64,000 nt of DNA from Hordeum vulgare subsp. vulgare. Lineage: Eukaryota; Streptophyta; Magnoliopsida; Poales; Poaceae. Of the stretch, positions 45,487 to 57,556 are shown one piece after another. Both the position numbers and the translations under genes were made by a program. Every line of letters starts with the position of its first letter. Within the stretch, counting starts at the first letter, position 1. The notes under the pieces were generated by a model, which did not search any database, was not told the origin of the DNA, and saw nothing but the letters and a program-made list of their open reading frames with translations. The DNA lies in NCBI RefSeq assembly GCF_904849725.1, contig NC_058522.1, positions 455,702,844 through 455,766,843 on the forward strand, read 5' to 3'.

Positions 45487-47293
45487 TGTTGGAATTATGC
45501 CCTCGAGGCAATAATAAATATAGTTATTATTATAATTCCTGTATCAAGATAATCGTTTATTATCCATGCTATAATTGTATTGAATGAAGACTCATTTACA
45601 TGTGTGGATACATAGACAAAACACCGTCCCTAGCAAGCCTCTAGTTGGCTAGCCAGTTGATCAAAGATAGTCAGTGTCTTCTGATTATGAACAAAGTGTT
45701 GTTGCTTGATAACTGGATCACGTCATTAGGAGAATCACGTGATGGAGTAGACCCAAACTAATAGACGTAGCATGTTGATCGTGTCATTTTGTTGCTACTG
45801 TTTTCTGCGTGTCAAGTATTTATTCCTATGACCATGAGATCATATAACTCACCAACACCGGAGGAATGCCTTGTGTGTATCAAACGTCGCAACGTAACTG
45901 GGTGACTATAAAGATGCTCTACAGGTATCTCCGAAGGTGTTAGTTGAGTTAGTATGGATCAAGACTGGGATTTGTCACTCCGTGTGACGGAGAGGTATCT
46001 CGGGGCCCACTCGGTAATACAACAGCACACACAAGCCTTGCAAGCAATGTGACTTAGTGTAAGTTCCGGGATCTTGTATTACAGAACGAGTAAAGAGACT
46101 TGCCGGTAAACGAGATTGAAATAGGTATGCGGATACTGACGATCGAATCTCGGGCAAGTAACATACCGAAGGACAAAGGGAACGACATATGGGATTATAT
46201 GAATCCTTGGCACCGAGGTTCAAATGATAAGATCTTCGTAGAATATGTAGGATCCAATATGGGCATCTAGGTCCCACTATTGGATATTGACCGAGGAGTC
46301 TCTCGAGTCATGTCTACATAGTTCTCGAACCCGCAGGGTCTGCACACTTAAGGTTCGACGTTGTTTTATGCGTATTTGAGTTATATGGTTGGTTACCGAA
46401 TGTTTTTTGGAGTCCCGGATGAGATCACGGACATCACGAGGGTTTCCGGAATGGTCCAGAAACGAAGATTGATATATAGGATGACCTCATTTGATTACCG
46501 AAAGGTTTTCGGAGTTACCGGGAATGTACCGGGAATGACGAATGGGTTCCGGAAGTTCACCGGGGGGGGGGGCAACCCACCCCGGGGAAGCCCATAGGCC
46601 ATGAGGGTGGCGCATCAGCCCTTAGTGGGCTGGTGGGACAGCCCAAAAGGGCCCTATGCGCCATAGAGATAAAAATCAAAGAGAAAGAAAAAAAAGGGAG
46701 GTGGGAAGGGAAGGAAGGACTCCCACCCACCAAACCAAGTCCAACTCGGTTTGGGGGGGGGAGCCTTCCCCCTTGGACTCGGCCGACCACCTTGGAGGCA
46801 AGGTCCCCTCCCTCCCACCTATATATACGGAGGTTTTGGGGCTGATTTGAGAAGATTTTTCCACGGCAGCCCGACCACATACCTCCATGGTTTTTCCTCT
46901 AGATCGCGTTTCTACGGAGCTCGGGCGGAGCCCTGCTGAGACAAGGTCATCACCAACCTCCGGAGCGCCGTCACGCTGCCGGAGAACTCTTCTACCTCTC
47001 CGTCTCTCTTGCTGGATCAAGAAGGCCGAGATCATCGTCGAGCTGTACGTGTGCTGAACGCGGAGGTGCCATCCGTTCGGTACTAGATCGTGGGACTGAT
47101 CGCGGGATTGTTCGCGGGGCGGATCGAGGGACGTGAGGACGTTCCACTACATCAACCGCGTTCACTAACGCTTCTGCTGTACGATCTACAAGGGTACGTA
47201 GATCACTCATCCCCTCTCGTAGATGGACATCACCATGATAGGTCTTCGTGCGCGTAGGAAAATTTTTTGTTTCCCATGCGACGTTCCCCAACA
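45487..47293 (+). repeat. 5' LTR of element D (1807 bp)
   Basis: TG...CA ends. TATA box tatatata at about 46820-46828. A run of 11 G at 46562-46572. It lacks a ~17-bp segment present in the 3' LTR near 53887. Confidence 0.92.
46820..46828 (+). promoter_or_regulatory. TATA box of the 5' LTR of D
   Basis: tatatatac in cctcccacctatatatacgg, conserved at about 53929 in the 3' LTR and 62268 in J. BARE-type LTR transcripts are known to start downstream of such boxes. Confidence 0.7.
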
Positions 47294-48548
47294 GTGGCAT
47301 CATGAGCTAGGTTCATGCGTAGATGTCTTCTCGAGTAGAACACAAAAGTTTTTGTGGGCGGTGATGTGCGTTTTGCTGCCCTCCTTAGTCTTTTCTTGAT
47401 TCCGCGGTATTGTTGGATTGAAGCGGCTTGGACCGACATTACTCGTACGCTTACGAGAGATTGGTTTCATCGTTACGAGTAACCCCGTTGCTCAAAGATG
47501 ACTGGCAAGTGTCGGTTTCTCCAAGTTTAGTTGAATCGGATTTGACCGAGGAGGTCCTTGGATGAGGTTAAATAGCAACTCATATATCTCCGTTGTGGTG
47601 TTTGCGTAAGTAAGATGCGATCCTACTAGATACCCTTGGTCACCACGTAAAACATGCAACAACAAAATTAGAGGACGTCTAACTTGTTTTTGCAGGGTAT
47701 GCTTGTGATGTGATTTGGCCAACGATGTGATGTGATATATTGGATGTATGAGATGATCATGTTGTAATAGTAAATATCGACTTGCACGTCGATGGTACGG
47801 CAACCGGCAGGAGCCATAGGGTTGTCTTTATACTAACGTTTGTGCTTGAAGATGCGTTTACTATTTTGCTAGGATGTAGCTTTAGTAGTAATAGCATGAG
47901 TAGCACGACAACCCCGATGGCAACACGTTGATGGAGATCATGGTGTGGCGCCGGTGACAAGAAGATCGTGTCGGTGCTTTGGTGATGAAGATCAAGAAGC
48001 ACGTGATGATGGCCATATCATGTCACTTATGAATTGCATGTGATGTTAATCCTTTTATGCACCTTATTTTGCTTAGAACGACGGTAGCATTATGAGGTGA
48101 TCTCTCACTAAAATTTCAAGACGAAATTGTGTTCTCCCCGACTGTGCACCGTTGCTACAGTTCGTCGTTTCGAGACACCACGTGATGATCGGGTGTGATA
48201 GACTCAACGTTCACATACAACGGGTGCAAAACAGTTGCGCATGCGGAACACTCGGGTTAAGCTTGACGAGCCTAGCATGTGCAGACATGGCCTCGGAACA
48301 CATGAGACCGAAAGGTTGATCATGAGTCATATAGATGATATGATTAGCATAGGGATGCTTACCACTGAAACTATACTCAACTCACGTGATGATCGGACTT
48401 GAGCTAGTGTAAGTGGATCATGAACCACTCAAATGACTAGAGAGATGTACTTTTTGAGTGGGAGTTTAGCGAATAATTTGATTAAGTTAAACTCTAATTA
48501 TCTTGAACATAGTCTAAGTCCACTTTGAATATATTTGTGTTGTAGATC
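47294..48548 (+). other. Leader of element D with degenerate primer site
   Basis: The primer site tggcatcatgagc (47295-47307) is a degenerate match to initiator tRNA-Met. The 1.25-kb leader has no real ORF. It is collinear with J's leader (62733-64000), and part of it (48110-48500) recurs at 59926-60316. Confidence 0.8.
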
Positions 48549-49817
48549 ATGGCTCACGCTACAGTCATTCTGAATTTTAATACGTTCCTAGAGAAAGCTA
48601 AGTTGAAAGATGATGGAAGCAACTTTGTAGACTGGGCTCGTAATCTTAAGCTAATGTTACAAGCTGGGAAGAAGGATTATGTCCTTAATGCTGCGCTAGG
48701 AGATGAACCACCCGCTACGGCTGATCAGGATGTTAAGAACGCTTGGTTAGCACGTAAGGAGGACTACTCAATAGTTCAATGTGTAGTCTTGTATGGCTTA
48801 GAACTGGGACTTCAACGTCGCTTTGAGCGTCATGGAGCATTTGAGATGTTCCAGGAGTTGAAGTTTATCTTTCAGAAGAACGCCCGGATCGAGAGGTATG
48901 AGACCTTCGATAAATTCTATGCTTGCAAGATGGAGGAAAACTCGTCTGTCAGTGAACATGTGCTCAAAATGTCTGGGTACTCAAACCGTCTAGCTGAGCT
49001 GGGGATTGAACTCCCGCAAGAGGCTATCACTGACAGAATCCTTCCATCACTGCCGCCAAGCTATAAAGGCTTTGTGTTGAACTACAACATGCAAGGGATG
49101 AACAAGTCTCCCGGCGAGTTGTTTGCGATGCTGAAAGTCGCAGAGTCTGAACTCCGTAAAGAGCATCAAGTGTTGATGGTGAATAAGACCACTAGTTTCA
49201 AGAGAAACGACAAAGGCAAGAAGGCTAATTCGAAGAAGAGCGGCAAGCCTGTTGCCAATCCGACGAAGAAGTCCAAAGCTGGACCTAAGCCTGAAACAGA
49301 GTGTTACTATTGCAAGGGTATGGGTCACTGGAAGCGCAATTGCCCCAAGTATCTGGCAGATAAGAAGGCGGCCAAAGAAAAATCAGGTATATTTGATATA
49401 CATGTTATTGATGTGTACTTAACCGGCTCTCGTAGTAGTACCTGGGTATTCGATACCGGTTCTGTTGCTCATATTTGCAACTCGAAACAGGAACTGCGGA
49501 ATAGACGAAGGCTGGCGAAAGATGAAGTGACGATGCGCGTAGGAAATGGTTCCAAGGTTGATGCAATCGCCGTCGGCACAGTTTCACTTCAGTTACCATC
49601 AGGATTGGTGATGAACTTAAATCATTGTTATTTAGTGCCTGCGTTGAGCATGAACATTATATCTGGATCTTGTTTATTGCGAGACGGTTACTCTTTTAAG
49701 TCAGAGAATAATGGTTGTTCTATTTCTATGGGTAACATCTTTTATGGTCATGCACCTAATGAGAGAGGATTGTTCATATTTAATCTTGATAGGGAAACGC
49801 ATATACAAAAACATTGA
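48549..49817 (+). pseudogene. gag: Gag and protease of element D (5' part of polyprotein)
   Basis: 422 codons from MAHATVILNFNTFL. The gag domain has DWARNLKLMLQAGKKDYVL, FYACKMEENSSVSEHVLKM and GFVLNYNMQG, then a Lys-rich stretch and an intact CCHC knuckle at residues 252-265 (CYYCKGMGHWKRNC). The aspartic protease follows with its active-site Asp at residue 302 (WVFDTGS). The frame ends at 49817 because of a small frameshift at about 49800-49812; homology continues in the next frame. The start ATG is the first in the frame and fits BARE-1 gag. Confidence 0.9.
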
Positions 49818-52530
49818 GACCAAAAGAGTTAGAGTTAACAATGATAGCGCCATATTTTTGTGGCACTGCCGCTTAGGTCATATTGGTGTAAAACGCATCT
49901 AGAAACTCCATGCTGATGGACTTTTGGAGTCACTTGACTTTGATTCACTTGACACGTGCGAACCATGCCTCATGGGCAAGATGACTAAGACTCCGTTCTC
50001 CGGAACAATGGAGCGTGCAAGTGACTTGTTGGAAATCATACATACCGATGTGTGTGGTCCGATGAGCGTGGAGGCACGCGGCGGATATCGTTATTTTCTC
50101 ACCTTCACTGACGATTTGAGTAGATATGGTTATGTCTACTTAATGAAGCACAAGTCTGAAACATTTGAAAAGTTCAAGCAATTTCAGAGTGAAGTTGAAA
50201 ATCATCGTAACAAGAAGATCAAGTTCCTACGGTCTGATCGTGGGGGTGAATATCCGAGTTTCGAGTTTGGTACTCACTTAAAACAATGTGGAATTGTTTC
50301 ACAGTTAACACCGCCTGGAACACCACAGCGTAATGGTGTGTCCGAATGTCGTAATCGTACTCTATTAGAAATGGTGCGATCTATGATGTCTCTTACAGAT
50401 TTGTCGTTATCGTTTTGGGGTTATGCATTAGAAACAGCTTCATTCACTTTAAATAGGGCACCATCAAAATCCGTTGAGACGACACCATACGAACTGTGGT
50501 ATGGCAAAAGGCCAAAGTTGTCGTTTCTTAAAGTTTGGGGATGTGATGCTTATGTCAAAAAGCTTCAGCCTGAAAAGCTGGAATCCAAAGCGGAAAAGTG
50601 CGTATTCATAGGTTACCCAAAAGAGACAGTTGGGTACACCTTCTATCTCAAATCCGAGGGCAAAGTGTTTGTTGCTAAAAACAGAGCTTTTCTCGAGAAG
50701 GAGTTTCTCTCGAGAGAATTGAGTGGGAGGAAGATAGAACTTGACGAGGTTGTCGAACCTCTCATCCCTCTGGATGGTGCCGCAGGGCAAGGGGAAACCT
50801 TTGTCGTTGCGACGCCGGTTGAGGAGGAAGTTAATGATGATGATCATGAAACTCTAGTTCAAGTTTCTGTCGAACCGCGCAGGTCGACGAGACCACGTGC
50901 TGCTCCAGAGTGGTACGGTAATCCCGTCTTATCAATCATGTTGTTAGACAACAATGAACCTGCAAATTATGAAGAAGCAATGGTGGGCCCAGATTCCAAC
51001 AAATGGCTAGAAGCCATGAAGTCCGAGATAGGATCCATGTATGAGAACAAAGTGTGGACTTTGGAGGTACTACCTGAGGGCCGCAAGGCTATTCAGAACA
51101 AATGGATCTTTAAGAGGAAGACGGACGCTGACGGCAATGTGACCGTTTATAAAGCTCGACTTCTGGCAAAGGGTTTTTCACAAGTTCAAGGAGTTTACTA
51201 CGATGAGACATTCTCACCCGTGGCGATGCTTAAGTCCGTCAGAATCATGTTAGCAATAACTGCATTTTTCGATTATGAAATCTGGCAGATGGATGTCAAA
51301 ACGGCGTTTCTTAACGGTTTCCTTAAGGAAGAGTTGTATATGATACAACCCGAAGGTTTTGTCGATCCGAAGAATGCTAACAAGGTGTGCAAGCTCCAGC
51401 GATCCATTTATGGACTGGTGCAAGCATCTCGGAGTTGGAACAAACGCTTTGATGAGGTGATCAAAGCATTAGGGTTTATACAAGTGGTTGGAGAATCTTG
51501 TATTTACAAGAAAGTGAGTGGGAGCTCTGTGGCGTTTCTAATATTATATGTGGATGACATATTGCTGATTGGAAACAACGTGGAGTTTTTAGAGAGCATA
51601 AAGGATTACTTGAATAAGAGTTTCTCTATGAAGGACCTAGGAGAAGCTGCTTACATTCTAGGCATTAAGATCTATAGGGATAGATCAAAACGCCTGATAG
51701 GACTTTCACAAAGCACATACCTTGATAAAGTTTTGAATAGGTTCAAAATGGAACAGTCCAAGAAAGGGTTCTTGCCAGTTTTACAAGGTACGAGATTGAG
51801 TAAGACTCAGTGCCCAGCAACTGATGAAGATAGAGACCATATGCGCTCCGTCCCCTATGCTTCAGCCATAGGTTCTATCATGTATGCAATGTTGTGCACT
51901 AGACCGGATGTTAGCCTGGCCATAAGTATGGCAGGTAGGTTCCAGAGTAATCCAGGAGTGGATCACTGGACAGCGGTCAAGAATATCCTAAAGTACCTGA
52001 AAAGGACTAAGGAGATGTTTCTCGTGTATGGAGGTGACGAAGAGCTCGCCGTAAAAGGTTACGTCGATGCAAGCTTTGACACAGATCCGGACGACTCTAA
52101 GTCGCAAACCGAATACGTATTTATTCTTAATGGGGGTGCGGTAAGCTGGTGCAGTTCCAAGCAAAGCGTCGTAGCAGATTCTACATGTGAAGCGGAGTAC
52201 ATGGGTGCCTCGGAGGCGGCTAAAGAGGGTGTCTGGATGAAGCAGTTCATGACGGATCTTGGAGTGGTGCCAAGCGCACTGAATCCAATAACCTTGTTCT
52301 GTGACAACACGGGTGCCATTGCCTTAGCAAAGGAACCACAGTTTCACCAGAAGACCAGACACATCAAACGACGCTTCAACCTCATCCGCGACTACGTCGA
52401 GGCAGAGGACGTAAATATATGCAAAGTGCACACGGATCTGAATGTAGCAGACCCGCTGACTAAACCTCTTCCACGGCCAAAGCATGATCAACACCAGAAC
52501 TGTATGGGTGTTAGATTTATTACAATGTAA
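49813..52530 (+). pseudogene. pol: Integrase, RT and RNase H of element D
   Basis: Integrase begins with LWHCRLGHIGVKRI, then an in-frame TAG at 49903-49905. The remaining 875 codons are open. The CEPCLMGK zinc half and the catalytic DDE in IIHTDVCGP, FLRSDRGGEY and NGVSECRNRTL are present. RT carries KARLLAKGFSQVQG, WQMDVKTAFLNGF and YVDDILLIG. RNase H carries DASFDTDPDDSKSQ, CEAEYMGAS, DNTGAIALA and ADPLTKPLP. All catalytic residues I can see are present, and the copy is disabled only by the upstream frameshift and the stop. Confidence 0.92.
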
Positions 52531-52570
52531 TTCACATGATGATGTGAGGGCTAGATTATTGACTCTAGTG

Positions 52571-52582
52571 CAAGTGGGAGAC
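52571..52582 (+). other. Polypurine tract of element D
   Basis: caagtgggagac directly before the 3' LTR start, typical for BARE-1/Angela. Confidence 0.75.
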
Positions 52583-54400
52583 TGTTGGAATTATGCCCTA
52601 GAGGCAATAATAAATATAGTTATTATTATAATTCCTGTATCAAGATAATCGTTTATTATCCATGCTATAATTGTATTGAATGAAGACTCATTTACATGTG
52701 TGGATACATAGACAAAACACCGTCCCTAGCAAGCCTCTAGTTGGCTAGCCAGTTGATCAAAGATAGTCAGTGTCTTCTGATTATGAACAAAGTGTTGTTG
52801 CTTGATAACTGGATCACGTCATTAGGAGAATCACGTGATGGACTAGACCCAAACTAATATACGTAGTATGTTGATCGTGTCATTTTGTTGCTACTGTTTT
52901 CTGCGTGTCAAGTATTTATTCCTATGACCATGAGATCATATAACTCACTGACACCGGAGGAATGCCTTGTGTGTATCAAACGTCGCAACATAACTGGGTG
53001 ACTATAAAGATGCTCTACAGGTATCTCCGAAGGTGTTAGTTGAGTTAGTATGGATCAAGACTGGGATTTGTCACTCCGTGTGACGGAGAGGTATCTCGGG
53101 GCCCACTCGGTAATACAACATCACACACAAGCCTTGCAAGCAATGTGACTTAGTGTAAGTTGCGGGATCTTGTATTACGGAACGAGTAAAGAGACTTGCC
53201 GGTAAACGAGATTGAAATAGGTATGCGGATACTGACGATCGAACCTCGGGCAAGTAACATACCGAAGGACAAAGGGAATGACATACGGGATTATATGAAT
53301 CCTTGGCACTGAGGTTCAAACGATAAGATCTTCGTAGAATATGTAGGATCCAATATGGGCATCCAGGTCCCGCTATTGGATATTGACCGAGGAGTCTCTC
53401 GAGTCATGTCTACATAGTTCTCGAACCCGCATGGTCTGCACACTTAAGGTTCGACGTTGTTTTATGCGTATTTGAGTTATATGGTTGGTTACCGAATGTT
53501 GTTCGGAGTCCCGGATGAGATCACGGACGTCACGAGGGTTTCCGAAATGGTCCGGAAACGAATATTGATATATAGGATGACCACATTTGATTACCGGAAG
53601 GTTTTCGGAGTTACCGGGAATGTACCGGGAATGACGAATGGGTTCCGGAAGTTCACCGGGGGGGGCAACCCACCCCGGGGAAGCCCATAGGCCATGAGGG
53701 TGGCGCATCAGCCCTTAGTGGGCTGGTGGGACAGCCCAAAAGGGCCCTATGCGCCATAGAGATAAAAATCAAAGAGAAAGAAAAAAAAGGGAGGTGGGAA
53801 GGGAAGGAAGGACTCCCACCCACCAAACCAAGTCCAACTCGGTTTGGGGGGGGAGCCTTCCCCCTTGGACTCGGACGACCCCCTTGGAGCTCCTTGAGCC
53901 CCAAGGCAAGGTCCCCTCCCTCCCACCTATATATACGGAGGTTTTGGGGCTGATTTGAGACGATTTTTCCACGGCAGCCCGACCACATACCTCCATGGTT
54001 TTTCCTCTAGATCGCATTTCTGCGGAGCTCGGGCGGAGCCGTGCTGAGACAAGGTCATCACCAACCTCCGGAGCGCTGTCACGCTGCCGGAGAACTCTTC
54101 TACCTCTCTGTCTCTCTTGCTGGATCAAGAAGGCCGAGATCATCGTCGAGTTGTACGTGTGCTGAACGCGGAGGTGCCGTCCGTTCGGTACTAGATCGTG
54201 GGACTGATCGCGGGATTGTTCGCGGGGCGGATCGAGGGACGTGAGGACGTTCCACTACATCAACTGCGTTCACTAACGCTTCTGCTGTACGATCTACAAG
54301 GGTACATAGATCACTCATCCCCTCTCGTAGATGGACATCACCATGATAGGTCTTCGTGCGCGTAGGAAAATTTTTGTTTCCCATGCGACGTTCCCCAACA
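52583..54400 (+). repeat. 3' LTR of element D (1818 bp)
   Basis: Pairs with 45487-47293. It contains an extra segment near 53887-53903 (gagctccttgagcccc) and shorter G runs (8 G at 53658-53665). Followed by TSD tctgc. Confidence 0.92.
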
Positions 54401-54405
54401 TCTGC

Positions 54406-55465
54406 ATCTACTACTATTACTCCACACGTCGACCGCTATCCAACATGCATCTAGTGTATTAAGTTCATAAGAACAGAGTAACGCCTTAAGCAAGATGACA
54501 TGATGTAGATGGACAATCTCAAATCTATGATGAAAGCCCATCTTGTTACCCTTGATGGCAACACCACGATGCGTGCCTTGCTGCCCCTTCTGTCACTGGG
54601 AAAGGTCACCGCATGGTATGAACCCAAAACCAAGCACTTCTCCCATTGCAAGAATCATAGATCTAGTTGGCCAAACAAAACCCAAGACTCAGAGAGACTT
54701 ACAAGGATATCAAATCATGCATATAAGAAATCAGCAAAGACTCAAATATAATTCATAGATAATCTGATCACAAATCCACAATTCATCGGATCTCGACAAA
54801 CACACCGCCAAAGAGGATTACATCGGATAGATCTCCATGAGGATCATGGAGAACTTTGTATTGAAGATCCAAGAGAGAGAAGAAGCCATCTAGCTACTAA
54901 CTACGGACCCGTAGGTCTGAAATGGACTACTCACGAGTCATTGGAGAGGCGATGATGTTGATGTAGAAGCCCTCCAACTCCAAAGTCCCCTCCGGTAGGG
55001 CACCGGGAAGGGTCTCCAGATGAGATCACGTGGAAACGGAAGCTTGCGGCGGCGGAAAAGTGTTTTCGTGGATGCCTTTATTTTTTCTGCGATTTTAGGG
55101 AATTTATAGGCCAAAGAGCTAGGGCAGGGGAGCGCCACGGAGGCCACAAGCCTGGTTGCCGCGGCCCCCCTGGCCGCGGGAATAGGGCTTGTGGGCTCCC
55201 TGTGGGCCCTCTACCTTGGCCCTCAAGTCCCCATATCTTCTTCTGTTCTGGAAAAAATTATTTCGGGGATTTTATTCCGTTTGGAATGCGTTCCAAAATT
55301 AGATCTGAAAAGAGTCAAAAACACAGAAAAAACAGGAACTGGCACTTGGCACTGAATTAATAAGTTAGTCCCAAAAAAAGATATAAAAGGTATGTAAAAC
55401 ATCCAAAGTTGATAAGATAACAACATGAAACCATAAAAAATTATAGATATGTTTGAGACGTATCA
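54406..55465 (-). repeat. 5' LTR of element F, U3-side segment
   Basis: Completes the LTR begun at 44939; 548 + 1060 = 1608 bp, equal to the other LTR. The inverted repeat is at about 55126-55209 and the TATA box (minus) near 55098-55108. Confidence 0.88.
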
Positions 55466-55550
55466 ACGCCCGAGGGTTTTGATCTCCGTGTCGCGCAGTT
55501 TTCCTTTGTTTTTCGTTTCGAGCGTGTTTCTGTTGCAGATCTAGGTCGTC

Positions 55551-56069
55551 ATGACTTCCCCAAAAGCTCCTAAGGACAAGATCTTCGAGAAGGTCATCAA
55601 TCCCTACCTCACGGAAGTGCTGCAACACCCTCAATCTATTGAGATGCGTGAGGGGATGTTGCACATCCGTGGTGTTGAGGGGCCTAAGAAGACCGGAAGC
55701 ATGGAGACGAGGCTCGGAGCAATGGAGCAACAAGTCTTCAAGTGCCAAGGGATGGTGGAGCGTGGACTCAAAGCCAACCACATGATGATCACGGAGTTCA
55801 CCAAGAAGCACAAGATGGATGCCAATGACATTGGGAAGCACCTCTCCAGGCTCTATGACAGGGTTGATCAACTCCAGGGCCAGATCTATGACCTGCAGAA
55901 CCAAAACTGTGAGTATGAGTATAGATTTAAATCAATATGGTTGGCTGCAGATTTGAGTATTCCAGCGACTCGTTCATCCTGCCATGATGGAGCACCTATG
56001 CCTTGGCAGGCGGAGGATCAAACTCATTTTGCAACTCCACCACCTTCACCACGAAAGGAAGACAACTAA
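55551..56069 (+). CDS. Third ORF of element G, intact, unknown function
   Basis: 172 codons from MTSPKAPKDKIFEKVINPYL, ending in PPPSPRKEDN. Residues ~45-125 are charged and heptad-like (MVERGLKANH.., LSRLYDRVDQLQGQIYDLQNQN), so a coiled coil is likely. There is no signal peptide, membrane helix or enzymatic motif. Similar short ORFs occur at this place in Triticeae Athila-type elements, as I recall; the position matches the 'env-like' slot but the protein does not look like an envelope. Upstream, F has separated it from the inverted repeat and TATA-like box at 38062-38210, and the sequence 55471-55550 would be its leader. It is the only unbroken ORF in G. Confidence 0.65.
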   Translation: MTSPKAPKDKIFEKVINPYLTEVLQHPQSIEMREGMLHIRGVEGPKKTGSMETRLGAMEQQVFKCQGMVERGLKANHMMITEFTKKHKMDANDIGKHLSRLYDRVDQLQGQIYDLQNQNCEYEYRFKSIWLAADLSIPATRSSCHDGAPMPWQAEDQTHFATPPPSPRKEDN

Positions 56070-57556
56070 GCATTGGTATGGGCAACTCCCTTGGCTTGCG
56101 CCAAGCTTGGGGGAGTTGCCCTGGTATCGTATCACCTTTATATATTTTGCTTTTACCTTTGTTTTAGTTCTTTATTTTTCAGTTTTTACTTTCTTCTCTT
56201 AGTGGGTTAAGTCTTTAGTGTTTAGTTTGAGTCTTTTGCCTTGTGTCTCCCCCGATGTATTCGAGCTTGCGAGCTATATAATAAAGAGTATCTTAGTCAA
56301 GGGCTTTGTTTTGTGTCGTGATCAAAAGTAGAAAAGAACGATAGCATGAAAGATCATGAGATGATCTTATAACAAGTATGATGATTGAAACTTGTTGAGA
56401 ATAGACCAACATAGACCCCAGTCATTGTTGCAATTAATAAGAAGTAATAAGAAAAGAGAGGTTCACATATAAATATATCATCTTAGACACTTTTACATGC
56501 TTAGAAGTAGAAGTTGGACAAGGAAGACAACATAATGAATTGTGTTTGCTCGTATCCAAACAATGTTATATGTCTAGAGATCCCTTAGCATGTGACGATT
56601 GCTTCCACCTCATATTAGCCAAAACTTCCGTACTAAGTAGAAATACTACTTGTGCATCCATAAACCTTCAACCCAGTTTTGCCATGAGAGTCCACCATAC
56701 CAACCTATGGATTGTGTAAGATCCTTCAAGTAAGTTGTCATTGGTGCAAGCAATAAAAAGTTGCTATCTAAAGTATGTATGATTTATTAGTGTGTGGAAA
56801 ATAAGCTTTGTACGAACCTGTGATGAGGAAGACATAAAAGCGACAGACTGCATAATAAAGTTCTTTATCACAGGGGGCAATATAAAGTGACGTTCCTTTA
56901 CACTAAGAGGTCGTATATCCAAACCTTAAAAGTGCATGACAACCTCTGCTTCCCTATGCGAAGGGCCTATCTTGTACCTTTACTTTTGTCCTTGTGAAAG
57001 TCATGGTGATCAACACCAATTCCCTATTCCGTCTTCATCTTGGTGAACGTCATATGCTAGGGAAAGATCTATATTCATATATCAACTTGGAGATGAGTAC
57101 TTATGCTTTATTATTGTTGACTTTACCCTTGAGGTAAATGGTTGGGAGGCAAAATTATAAGCCCCTATCTTTCTCTGTGTCCAACTGAAACTTTGATACC
57201 ATGAGTACCACGTGAGTTGTAACAATTGTGGAAAACAAAAGAGATGATTGAGTATGTGGATTTTCTTTACAAGCTCTTATTTGACTCTTTTTGATGTTAT
57301 GATAAATTGCAATTGCTTCAATGAATATGGACTGTTGTTGGCTACTTCTCGGTAAGGTTTTTGTTTCATACTTTGCTTTGTGAAGGAATTGTTACTTTCC
57401 CATAAGAATCTTTATGATGTATTGTTGTTCTATGTGTGATCATGATGCCCTCATGTCCGTATTATGTTTTATCGAAACCTTCATCCCTAAACATGTGGAC
57501 ATGTTTATGGATCTTGGTTTTCGCTTGAGGACAAGCGAGGTCTAAGCTTGGGGAGT
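56070..57556 (+). other. 3' untranslated interior of element G with polypurine tract
   Basis: No ORF of note. It ends with the purine-rich tctaagcttggggagt (57541-57556) next to the LTR, preceded by a gaggacaagcgagg word. The same type of sequence adjoins the 3' LTR of F on its strand, supporting common descent. Confidence 0.7.

Larger units (their letters stand above)
45487..54400 (+). mobile_element. Element D: BARE-1/Angela/WIS-type Copia element
   Basis: 8914 bp. LTRs of 1807 and 1818 bp start tgttggaattatgccc and end caaca. They flank a 1.25-kb leader and a gag-protease-integrase-RT-RNase H polyprotein of typical BARE-1/Angela sequence. Only about 7 differences occur in the first ~450 LTR bases, so this is among the youngest insertions here. 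One frameshift and one stop in the polyprotein disable this copy. Confidence 0.93.
38215..55465 (-). mobile_element. Element F: Athila-lineage Gypsy element, gag-protease only, one LTR split by D
   Basis: Complete on the minus strand and 8332 bp without D. The 5' LTR is 55465-54406 plus 45486-44939. Primer sites, gag, protease and a 2.7-kb non-coding interior follow, then the 3' LTR 39822-38215. Both LTRs are 1608 bp. TSD acgcc is at 38210-38214 and 55466-55470. There is no RT, RNase H or integrase anywhere, so it is non-autonomous. About 10 differences occur in the first ~310 aligned LTR bases. It is a close relative of E. Confidence 0.9.

Noticed and set aside
46557..47303. Several ORFs on both strands in D's LTRs (for example GQPKRALCAIEIK.. 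and Arg-rich minus frames)
   Set aside because: LTR sequence with TATA box and leader. The frames differ between the two LTRs because of the G-run and 17-bp differences.
55365..55904. 179-codon minus-strand ORF opposite G's third ORF
   Set aside because: Antisense shadow of the + strand coiled-coil ORF that also spans an F LTR junction.
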